Source: Spirochaetaceae bacterium (GTDB lineage Bacteria; Spirochaetota; Spirochaetia; SZUA-6; RPPD01). Taken from it: a stretch of 7,945 bases of DNA. The position numbers and the translations under genes were made by a program. Positions 1-6,126 of this stretch are shown piece by piece; positions within the stretch are counted from its first letter, which is position 1; the number at the start of each line of letters is the position of its first letter. The DNA lies in contig RPPD01000084.1 in assembly GCA_003818675.1 (NCBI GenBank), positions 1 to 7,945 on the forward strand, in the 5' to 3' direction. The notes beneath the pieces were generated by a model, which was given only the letters and a program-made list of their open reading frames with translations, did no database searches and was not told the origin of the DNA.

Positions 1-90
1 CTATGTCACCGGAGAGGTGCGGGTCAGGTCCTCCGATCGAGTTGCTTGAGTTCCACCTGGATTCATCGCTCAACAACAATCTTCGCGGCA
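1..90 (+). other. Left-edge region, possible 3' tail of an upstream gene
   Basis: This stretch is richer in G+C than the AT-rich DNA that follows it from about 91, which suggests that a gene ends here. Two plus-strand frames could supply the tail. One reads YVTGEVRVRSSDRVA and stops with TGA at 47-49. The other stays open to tandem TAG codons at 114-119 and would end in RGTKYYFHKI. Neither is recognisable and the window edge hides the rest, so I do not call a CDS. An imperfect hairpin is also possible: 41-50 pairs with 69-77 as nine base pairs with one bulged C, around an 18-nt loop. It has no following T-run and is therefore not a standard intrinsic terminator. Confidence 0.25.
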
Positions 91-116
91 CTAAATATTA
101 TTTTCATAAAATTTAG
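91..116. repeat. 26-bp near-perfect AT-rich palindrome
   Basis: CTAAAT at 91-96 pairs with ATTTAG at 111-116, and TTAT at 98-101 pairs with ATAA at 106-109. The only mismatch is A97 against A110, and the loop is TTTC at 102-105, giving ten base pairs in an 11-position stem. There is no T-run on the plus-strand side, so it is a poor intrinsic terminator for an upstream gene. Its right end touches the place where the -35 element of the promoter candidate at 140-145 would lie, so an operator role is possible. The pairing is seen directly and the function is inferred. Confidence 0.5.
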
Positions 117-139
117 TAGAAATTCCATTATCTCCAATG

Positions 140-145
140 TATACT
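140..145 (+). promoter_or_regulatory. Possible -10 element for the coiled-coil gene
   Basis: TATACT differs from the TATAAT consensus at one position and lies about 60 bp upstream of the GTG start, leaving a leader of roughly 55 nt. No convincing -35 hexamer sits 16-18 bp upstream, where the end of the 91-116 palindrome falls. A second candidate, TATAAA at 178-183, also lacks a -35 and would leave a very short leader. This is a weak prediction. Confidence 0.22.
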
Positions 146-194
146 TGTTAATGAAAGCCTTATTTTTTACCGAAAACTATAAAGGAAGGTTTTT

Positions 195-198
195 GGAG
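195..198 (+). promoter_or_regulatory. Ribosome binding site fixing a GTG start at 207
   Basis: GGAG is followed by an 8-nt spacer and then GTG. The reading frame has a stop (TAA) at 180-182 and no ATG, TTG or other GTG between that stop and 207. The first in-frame ATG codons are M45 and then M94, which lies after the membrane segment. The GTG is therefore the only sensible start. Confidence 0.75.
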
Positions 199-206
199 TA
201 ATAGTA

Positions 207-2756
207 GTGACAGGTCTTTTTAGGAAAGCTCTTCAATTCCTGGATAAAAACTCTTTCTCTGATGATTTGCTTGATCCACAGCACTCATCGGGCATATCGC
301 CTGAAGACCAGCGTGAGATCATCAAGAGTATTGACTCAATGGTGGCGCAGGGCAAAACAAAAGTCACACCCGACCTCTTCAGGATCAAGGCAAATAAATC
401 AGGCATTACGTTTCCCTTCATTATCAATATAGCTGCTATCATCCTGTTGGCAGGTTTTACTCTTATACTGTATTTCTTGTTCCAGATGGAGGAATCAGGA
501 ATCGCCTCTGGCGGAAGCGCGGAATCCCAGGCGCTTCAACGCGAAATTATCGAACAAATGAAACAGAAGGCTGCAGAGGACTTGGCCAGGATCAATCAGG
601 AGAAATCCCAAATCCAGGGTGACCTTGCCAATGTAAACGCCAAACTCACCGATCTGCAGAACAATATTGACCTGGAAATTGAAAGAAAGGGACAGGAACT
701 CCGTGACAAACTGAATGCAGACCTGGCGGCAGAGCGTGAACGTATATCTAGCCAGGCGGGTCTTTCCCAGGCGGAGAAGGACCGTGAGTTATCGCGCCTT
801 TCAAATGACCTTACAGCAAAATATAACGCTGAAATTGAAAGCACCCGCCTTGAAGCAGAAAAGGCAATGGAAACGGAACGCGCCAACCTTCTTGCTCAGC
901 AGCGTTCCTATAATGACAGGCTTAAAGACGCTGAGGACCGTCTGGCTTCACGGGAAGAAGAACTCGCCTTGCAGATTCAGGAAAAGGAAGAGGAAGCCAG
1001 GGCTGCCCAGGCCAGAATACAGGAACTTTCCCAACAGCGCGAAAGGTTCATGCTGGTCAACGACCAAATTACGGGTTTTTACAAGCAGGTCCAGACTGAC
1101 CTGCGCAATGCCAATTATGTTTCCGCCCAAAGCAAGCTTTCCGAATTAAAATCCTACCTCTCAAGCCCCCAGGTATTGGGTGTGCCTGAAATTGCCAGAC
1201 GGTATGATGTGGAAATGTTTGTCATACAAAGTTTGGGTGAACTTGTTGTCTCTCATCAGCGTGGGACATCATCTGACTCAAGAAATGCATCCATTACATC
1301 CACCACAACACCTGCTCCGACTCCTGAGCGCATCTATATTACCTTGCCAACTCCTGCTCCGCAGATTGTCTATGTAACACCTGCCCCAACAGATTCAGGG
1401 CTTGATGCGGCGGCCCAGGCGGAAATTGTGTCCCAGGCGGAGTCCGTAATCCGCATCCGCGCGTTTGTCATGGAAGCTGACGCAGCATACCGCCGCGGAG
1501 ACAAGTCCACGGCCGAGGACCGTTATCTGAAGGCGCTTGAACTTCTCCCGGAAATCAATACAGCCCATAAATATTTTATCCAGAAAATGAACGAGATCGA
1601 GGACTTCAGGGAATCCCAGGTTGATGCCCTGCTCTCCCAGGCCAGACAGGCTTACACTTCCAAGCAGTACCCGCAGTCCCTTGAAGCCTATGGGAAAGTC
1701 ATGGATTTTCTCCCCGCCACAAAAAACACTGATGACATCATAGTGGAAATCAGCAATGCCGGGATCATACTTAACAACACAACCACAGCGGCGGCGGAAC
1801 CGGAAAAGGCCCGCGACCTTCTCCGCAAGGCGAATGAACAATTGGCCGCGAAATCCTGGGATGAGTCCATCAAAACCTGTCTTTCGCTTATATCGCAATT
1901 TCCGAGGGCATCCATCACACCGGATGCCATTGCCGGAATTGAAAAGGCCCTTGACGGGAAGAACGCGGATGCCTCCAAACAGGTCACCTCGCTCCAGTCC
2001 GATACAGCTGAAATCACCGAATACAAAAAGGAAATCGATGCGCTAAAATTGTCCATGGACAAGCGCAACCAGGAAATCGAGGCTCTTAAGAAATCCATTA
2101 CAGATCATGAACAGGAAATATCAAGTCTAAAAGCCCAGTCAACCGGGCTTACCGGAGAACGCAGCTCTGACCTTGCCAGGATCAAGGCATTGGAGGCTGA
2201 ACGGAACTCTGAAATTGAAAAACGGCGAACCACTGAATCCCAGCGCGATGATCTGACCAGTGCGCTTAAGACTTCGGAATCAGATCTCCGAACTGAAGGC
2301 GCAAAGCGCGAAGCAACTGAAGATCAACGCGATACAGCCCTTGGCAAAATAAAAGCCCTGGAAGCGGAACTGGAAGCATTAAAAACTTCTGCGGCCGAGT
2401 ATCTGCGTGCACAGAGTGAATTCTCCAATTATGCCCGTCGCGAAGGCGATGTCATAGGCTCAGGAAGTCTTGAAGAATTGGCCATAGGCAAGTCCTATCT
2501 TGATTCATTCCTGTCATCCAAGTCAATCCAGACTGCTTTCCCTGGATTAATAGAACGTATCAAGCGCTATGACCAGGCCTTTGAAGCCGCAGGCCGCAAA
2601 GCCGCCCTTTCAGATATGCTTGATATCATACGGGCATTAAACACACTTCCAGACAAAACCAGGAGAATAGAATATCTGGGTTCCAAAATTGCAGAATCAG
2701 ACGATCCGTTATTTGACATGCTGTTGAAGAGCCTTCAGGAACTTGCAGGAAAATAA
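207..2756 (+). CDS. Membrane-anchored coiled-coil/TPR-like protein, 849 aa, function unknown
   Basis: I do not recognise a named family. A 66-residue N-terminal segment ends in Arg and Lys residues and is followed by one hydrophobic helix at about 67-93 and then acidic residues. By the positive-inside rule the N-terminus is cytoplasmic and the remaining ~755 residues lie outside the cytoplasmic membrane. Residues ~105-290 form a long Glu/Lys/Arg/Gln-rich coiled coil, and ~295-350 are helical. Residues 364-396 are a Pro/Thr-rich hinge with three TPAP units. TPR-like helix pairs follow at ~415-450 (AAYRRGDKSTAEDRYLKALE), ~470-502 and ~534-567. A second coiled coil spans ~592-738 and a helical C-terminal domain ~739-849. 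The GTG start is set by GGAG at 195-198. The gene converges on the lipoprotein operon and is probably transcribed alone. A role as an envelope-spanning scaffold or tether is inference; a cell-division or flagellar-structure role is possible but unsupported. Confidence 0.93.
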   Translation: MTGLFRKALQFLDKNSFSDDLLDPQHSSGISPEDQREIIKSIDSMVAQGKTKVTPDLFRIKANKSGITFPFIINIAAIILLAGFTLILYFLFQMEESGIASGGSAESQALQREIIEQMKQKAAEDLARINQEKSQIQGDLANVNAKLTDLQNNIDLEIERKGQELRDKLNADLAAERERISSQAGLSQAEKDRELSRLSNDLTAKYNAEIESTRLEAEKAMETERANLLAQQRSYNDRLKDAEDRLASREEELALQIQEKEEEARAAQARIQELSQQRERFMLVNDQITGFYKQVQTDLRNANYVSAQSKLSELKSYLSSPQVLGVPEIARRYDVEMFVIQSLGELVVSHQRGTSSDSRNASITSTTTPAPTPERIYITLPTPAPQIVYVTPAPTDSGLDAAAQAEIVSQAESVIRIRAFVMEADAAYRRGDKSTAEDRYLKALELLPEINTAHKYFIQKMNEIEDFRESQVDALLSQARQAYTSKQYPQSLEAYGKVMDFLPATKNTDDIIVEISNAGIILNNTTTAAAEPEKARDLLRKANEQLAAKSWDESIKTCLSLISQFPRASITPDAIAGIEKALDGKNADASKQVTSLQSDTAEITEYKKEIDALKLSMDKRNQEIEALKKSITDHEQEISSLKAQSTGLTGERSSDLARIKALEAERNSEIEKRRTTESQRDDLTSALKTSESDLRTEGAKREATEDQRDTALGKIKALEAELEALKTSAAEYLRAQSEFSNYARREGDVIGSGSLEELAIGKSYLDSFLSSKSIQTAFPGLIERIKRYDQAFEAAGRKAALSDMLDIIRALNTLPDKTRRIEYLGSKIAESDDPLFDMLLKSLQELAGK
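1308..1388 (+). repeat. TPAP repeat hinge coding region
   Basis: This codes for residues 368-394 of the coiled-coil protein, a Pro/Thr-rich linker with three TPAP units at residues 368-371, 382-385 and 391-394. They are separated by short beta-prone stretches of similar sequence (RIYITLP and QIVYV). The units are imperfect at the DNA level, so this is an old duplication rather than an actively slipping microsatellite. It separates the N-terminal coiled coil from the TPR-like region and is likely an extended flexible hinge. Confidence 0.6.
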
Positions 2757-2772
2757 CATCTATATCCAAGCT

Positions 2773-3738
2773 CTAAAGCCACCAGTTTCGGACCTTAAAA
2801 AGCCTGCGTGAAGCTGGATCAAAGATATAATAATATCCCATCCTGCCAAAATCAAAAGCCACATCGTTAAAACGGCCTTCAAAATCCGTAGAAGCTATAT
2901 CTTTCCAATTCCACCCGATCAAATGCATTCTGTTGTCCGCCTGGATATGGCATATGATGCCCTCATCTACAACGCGCACAGATTCCCCAATGCGAACTTT
3001 AAACTCATCAGGCGGCCATCGCCACTCGAAAGCTATTGTTTGCAGCCTGCCCCTGATTTGACCAAATCCTGTCTCATCATTTCTGAATGCCAACAGTGTG
3101 AGATGGTCAGACATTCCCAGGACATTGGCATCATAGAGTGTTTTTGCATAAAGTATAGAGACATCATAGGGAAATGGTGTTGGATAAGAAATTTCAGCAC
3201 CTGCCGTTGCCAACCAGGTATCCGTCATTGGAAGTATTGACAAATTACCGGATGAAACCCATCCAGAGAACAAATAGTTGGAATTATTCCATAATCCTGC
3301 ATAACCAGAATTCCCCAATCCTGATGTGGGCATATTGTTCCATGTAATTGTACTGCCGCCATATGTACCAACTGCTCCGCCTACGACATAATTTCCGTTA
3401 TCGTCCAAGTGCATTCGTGTACCGAACCGTCCGTCTGTACCATCATACATCACGCTAAAATCATCATCCAGAACAATCAGCCTTCGGTCACCATTGTAAT
3501 AGAATGCCATAAGCATGATAACATCACCCTCTGTACTTGCGGGACCGATCGGATTTTCAACCCGAAGCTTGTAAAACTCTACCTTGCCAGAGTCGGGAAA
3601 AAAATGACCGCTGCCCATATTCTTGAATATTTCTGTATCAGTCAGATATGATGGAAAAATTGAAAGCGATGACGGATCACAGGACATCTGGAACAGAAAA
3701 GAGATACAAATTAAACAAAAAACAAATATCCTTTTCAT
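2773..3738 (-). CDS. Lipoprotein A, paralog of the adjacent lipoprotein B, function unknown
   Basis: A predicted 321-residue secreted lipoprotein. The N-terminus MKRIFVF leads into a hydrophobic helix and a candidate lipid-attachment Cys20 in FQMSC. The lipobox is loose, with Gln at -3 and Ser at -1. An ATG 18 bp further upstream is in frame, but the Shine-Dalgarno AGGGAG (3747-3752) lies between the two ATGs, so the start at 3738 is preferred. Clear paralogy to the upstream gene shows in SIFPxY(L)T after the Cys (26-33), RRLIVLD (85-91), the HLTLLAFRND region (212-221) and WNWKD (276-280) followed by a Tyr/Phe-rich C-terminus ending KVRNWWL. The LIVLD-type strands and many Gly/Asn/Asp turns suggest an all-beta fold, possibly a propeller (inference). 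It is the last gene of its operon, 30 nt after lipoprotein B. I recognise no enzymatic motif. Confidence 0.93.
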   Translation of the reverse strand: MKRIFVFCLICISFLFQMSCDPSSLSIFPSYLTDTEIFKNMGSGHFFPDSGKVEFYKLRVENPIGPASTEGDVIMLMAFYYNGDRRLIVLDDDFSVMYDGTDGRFGTRMHLDDNGNYVVGGAVGTYGGSTITWNNMPTSGLGNSGYAGLWNNSNYLFSGWVSSGNLSILPMTDTWLATAGAEISYPTPFPYDVSILYAKTLYDANVLGMSDHLTLLAFRNDETGFGQIRGRLQTIAFEWRWPPDEFKVRIGESVRVVDEGIICHIQADNRMHLIGWNWKDIASTDFEGRFNDVAFDFGRMGYYYIFDPASRRLFKVRNWWL

Positions 3739-3746
3739 AAGTGCAA

Positions 3747-3752
3747 CTCCCT
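3747..3752 (-). promoter_or_regulatory. Ribosome binding site deciding the start of lipoprotein A
   Basis: On the minus strand AGGGAG precedes ATG (3738-3736) by an 8-nt spacer. The upstream in-frame ATG at 3756-3754 would place this Shine-Dalgarno inside the coding sequence and has no comparable site of its own. This supports a 321-residue product that begins directly with a Lys-Arg signal-peptide n-region. Confidence 0.7.
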
Positions 3753-3768
3753 GCATGGCTGACTGTTA

Positions 3769-4764
3769 TCAGTAATACTCATCTTGTCCTTGCCAAATAA
3801 ATCTTACCCTGCTCATGGTTTTGGATAAAGTATTGAACAGGTACTGGTAATCCCGGGCTAATGTTATGCAGTATCCGCGGTATTGGGAACCGTCTTCAGT
3901 ATCAACATCTTTCCAGTTTGTGGTATGCCATTCATATCTCTTCATTGTACCATCAGTATGGAGGAGATATGGATTATTTGAATTTGTTATGTGTGACGAA
4001 TTTGTGACTATATAATCCTGAATATTATACAACATCGAATCACCAATAGCTGAGTTATAGAATAATGCCTCAGTATTGTCGAAAATAACACCAATTCCCG
4101 CATTGTCCCTGAAAACCGCAAGATGGTAGCCAGCAGCTTCAATTACATACCTTCTTACAGCCTCAAGGGTAAAAAATCTGCCCGCAGTTGATCCAAGCTG
4201 GAAGGAATATAATGCAGGATCATCCGCATCAAGAACTATAATAGCAGCATTATCTGCAGTGAACCAGGCTCTTCTCAGTGTCGAGTATTCCAGACCGTCT
4301 TCAGTCCAGAGGTAGTTGTAATTAAGTCCGTCTGCTGCAAGAAGGCGATCCCTGTATTCATAATTATCAGGGTCCCCTGCCTGGTAAGACCATTCGCCAC
4401 CGCTGCCTTGATACACAAGATTTACACCGCATATGATGGCAGAGCTTGTAATACCCTCCAGAGCTCCGCACGCCCTGCCAAATCCGTCAGAGTCCTGATC
4501 AAATACAATATTCATATTCTGGTCCAGCATGACAAGCCCCCTGTGGCCGGAGGAATAATGCTTGACAAGCAAAATATAATCCGTTCCAGACATATTCGTT
4601 GTGACCAAATAAAACGAGGTCGTATTTGATGCGACATATTCTGCAAGGTTTTTGGTAGAAGCCACCCTTGTCATAAAATCAGGGAATATGCTGAACTCAC
4701 ATTGCGCAAGAATAAGGATCGCAACCAAAAGACCAACATAATAATTTACGCGAGCCTTTGCCAT
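3769..4764 (-). CDS. Lipoprotein B, paralog of lipoprotein A, function unknown
   Basis: A predicted 331-residue exported lipoprotein. The charged start MAKAR is followed by a hydrophobic helix (about 8-20) and Cys22 in LILAQC. Gln at -1 is unusual for signal peptidase II substrates, so lipidation is likely rather than certain. Features shared with lipoprotein A are SIFPDFMT (25-32), a Gly-rich turn then GLVMLD (76-81) and DGFG (93-96), YHLAVFRD (213-220), and TNWKD (282-286) followed by a Tyr/Phe-rich C-terminus. The pair therefore align over their whole length, with strong divergence between the motifs. The start follows GGAGGGAGG with a 6-nt spacer. Its upstream neighbour ends 14 nt before, and lipoprotein A begins 30 nt after. 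No catalytic motif or known domain is recognised; a beta-rich ligand-binding or structural role is inference. Confidence 0.94.
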   Translation of the reverse strand: MAKARVNYYVGLLVAILILAQCEFSIFPDFMTRVASTKNLAEYVASNTTSFYLVTTNMSGTDYILLVKHYSSGHRGLVMLDQNMNIVFDQDSDGFGRACGALEGITSSAIICGVNLVYQGSGGEWSYQAGDPDNYEYRDRLLAADGLNYNYLWTEDGLEYSTLRRAWFTADNAAIIVLDADDPALYSFQLGSTAGRFFTLEAVRRYVIEAAGYHLAVFRDNAGIGVIFDNTEALFYNSAIGDSMLYNIQDYIVTNSSHITNSNNPYLLHTDGTMKRYEWHTTNWKDVDTEDGSQYRGYCITLARDYQYLFNTLSKTMSRVRFIWQGQDEYY

Positions 4765-4770
4765 TTATGA

Positions 4771-4779
4771 CCTCCCTCC
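4771..4779 (-). promoter_or_regulatory. Strong ribosome binding site overlapping a stop codon
   Basis: GGAGGGAGG begins with the last G of the TAG stop of the PEGA-barrel gene and lies 6 nt before the ATG of lipoprotein B. A ribosome finishing the upstream gene would cover this site, so translation of the two genes is probably coupled. It is the strongest Shine-Dalgarno in the window. Confidence 0.75.
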
Positions 4780-6035
4780 TACATTGGCATTTTCATGCCG
4801 AACGTTATTGGCGAAATCCTGCCCGCCACAAGGAAGAACTTCTGGCCCAGAATATTATCTCCCAATCCAAGGCCAAGCTTGAATTCCTCGCGCAGAAACA
4901 CAATGGCATTCCATGCGCGAAACTCCAGCGTGATATTCACAAGATTGAAATAAAAATCCGTGTAGACGGGAGAGTCTGGAATGGAAAGAAAAGTGAATAT
5001 TACTCCGGCACCAGTGGACAGATTCAGTCTGATGGGGACATTCGGATCTGACAGGAGATAAATCCCCACGAGCAACCGGATATCATCATGGAAAACAGGA
5101 TTTGACTCGGTACTTGAACCAAATTGAATATAAAAATAATTCTCAGCCCCAATGAAAAGCATCTTGGGAATGAGATTGTTGTAGTAACCTATTCCGAAAC
5201 CGGCAAACTGGCCAAGACCGTACAGAAAGACACCTTCATGTGATGAAATCTTTTCCAAGGGGCTTAACCTGAGTTCCATCCATTCCCCATCAAGGGAAAA
5301 TTCCTCTGTGTTTGGATAATAGCCATTTTTGCGTTTCTCTACCACCAATTTTGAGTTTAAGGGCATTGGCATATAAGGAAGTGTAAGTCTGCCGTCCACT
5401 ATGACCCCTGCTCTTATCACCTTGTTGACATAAATCTCCGCGCCCTCGTCCCATGAATAAAAAACAATCTGCTGGACAAATCCACGCTCTTCCTTTCCCC
5501 CTTCAACAGTTGTTGTAGTGGTGGTGGTTCCAGAGGTTTGAACCTTTCCAGCTCCAGAAGCAAACTCGTCTGCCGCAACACTCATTCTGGTATACAGTTC
5601 CAGACCACTTCTGACCCGATCCTTGAAAACAGTAATCCGCTTGCCCTCATTGTTCCAGGCGAAAACAGTAAAAGTGGCTGATGCTGCATCTCCATGGTAA
5701 AGAATTACCATTACAAAACCGCTTCCTGCCTTGGCGGCGTTTTCCAGTAATGCTGGAAGCGCATTCTTCTGGAACTCTTCCGGATCCTCAGGTATACTCC
5801 GGCTTCCAGTGAAGCTCTCCACAGTTCCAGCAGGGATTACGGCAAATCCTTTTTGTTCCAATTCTATTTTAGCGCTCCGCGCAATTATTTCCGCGTATCT
5901 TGAATCATCCACAGTATTTCCCATAGAGACATTCCAATAGATGCTGATGGAGCTTTTGGCCGTTCCTTCGGCAAAGATACAGACTGCCGCAAATAATCCC
6001 AAATAGAGCAGACAGGCCACTCGTCTTGTGTTCAT
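4779..6035 (-). CDS. Secreted PEGA-domain protein with putative outer-membrane beta-barrel
   Basis: 418 residues. A signal peptide (RR near the start, hydrophobic 7-21) probably ends near CIFA|EG at 22-23, a signal peptidase I-type site. Residues ~28-160 form an alpha/beta domain, with GFAVIPAG (63-70) and GSGFVMVILYHGD (104-116), resembling the N-terminal domains of TolB/CsgG-like periplasmic proteins. A seven-Thr linker (170-176) follows. Residues ~187-259 fit the PEGA pattern: AEIYVNK, a Gly-containing turn, and KNGYYPNTEEFSL. From ~266 to the end the chain consists of aromatic, alternating strands separated by short turns, about seven or eight in all, consistent with a small barrel. The final residues lack the usual C-terminal Phe/Trp, so the barrel is inference. 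The start follows GAGGG (6042-6046) with a 6-nt spacer. It is the first gene of a tight three-gene set with the two lipoproteins, suggesting one envelope complex. Confidence 0.94.
   Translation of the reverse strand: MNTRRVACLLYLGLFAAVCIFAEGTAKSSISIYWNVSMGNTVDDSRYAEIIARSAKIELEQKGFAVIPAGTVESFTGSRSIPEDPEEFQKNALPALLENAAKAGSGFVMVILYHGDAASATFTVFAWNNEGKRITVFKDRVRSGLELYTRMSVAADEFASGAGKVQTSGTTTTTTTVEGGKEERGFVQQIVFYSWDEGAEIYVNKVIRAGVIVDGRLTLPYMPMPLNSKLVVEKRKNGYYPNTEEFSLDGEWMELRLSPLEKISSHEGVFLYGLGQFAGFGIGYYNNLIPKMLFIGAENYFYIQFGSSTESNPVFHDDIRLLVGIYLLSDPNVPIRLNLSTGAGVIFTFLSIPDSPVYTDFYFNLVNITLEFRAWNAIVFLREEFKLGLGLGDNILGQKFFLVAGRISPITFGMKMPM
5508..5528 (-). repeat. Threonine-codon tract (seven ACN codons)
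   Basis: Seven consecutive Thr codons (three ACC, then ACT, ACA, ACA, ACT) encode residues 170-176 of the PEGA-barrel protein, between its N-terminal domain and the PEGA domain. The mixed codons mean it is not a clean trinucleotide repeat, so frequent slippage is unlikely. In-frame length variation between strains would still be tolerated. It is probably a flexible, possibly glycosylatable, linker. Confidence 0.6.
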
Positions 6036-6052
6036 TTATTGCCCTCACTACT

Positions 6053-6081
6053 ATTTTAGCACTTTTGCAATTGAAAAAAAA
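6053..6081 (-). promoter_or_regulatory. Possible internal promoter for the PEGA-barrel/lipoprotein genes
   Basis: In the 91-bp gap after the cyclase, the minus strand carries TAAAAT (6058-6053) as a candidate -10. It lies 17 bp from a T-run, TTTTTT (6081-6076), which would be a poor -35. The spacer contains CAATTG flanked by TTTT and AAAA with a single extra base, an imperfect palindrome at 6063-6077. Transcription from here would leave a leader of only about 10 nt before GAGGG. No intrinsic terminator is visible after the cyclase stop, so read-through is also possible. Confidence 0.2.
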
Positions 6082-6126
6082 GACATTTTGGACAATTTTA
6101 GACTGAGAAAACCCTGATAAACCTGG

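Noticed and set aside
21..31. GGTCAGGTCC resembles the conserved core of bacterial SRP (4.5S) RNA
   Set aside because: The expected continuation GGAAGGAAGCAGC is absent and there is no long hairpin around it, so the match is coincidental.
715..1149. Second plus-strand open frame of 144 codons inside the coiled-coil gene
   Set aside because: It is an out-of-frame shadow rich in Arg/Pro/Lys with no ribosome binding site; the main frame has coherent heptads through this region.
762..1640. Recurring CCCAGGCGGA/TCCCAGGCC words in the coiled-coil gene
   Set aside because: They encode repeated Ser-Gln-Ala or Ala-Gln-Ala in the coiled-coil and TPR-like regions with one preferred codon set. Spacing is irregular and no extra-coding signal is needed.
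1395..2098. Two long minus-strand open frames (167 and 136 codons) opposite the coiled-coil gene
   Set aside because: Their composition is what the antisense of the coiled-coil codons would give. They overlap each other and show no recognisable motif.
3739..3756. Longer N-terminus for lipoprotein A starting at the ATG at 3756
   Set aside because: The Shine-Dalgarno AGGGAG falls inside this extension, and the extra residues add nothing to the signal peptide.
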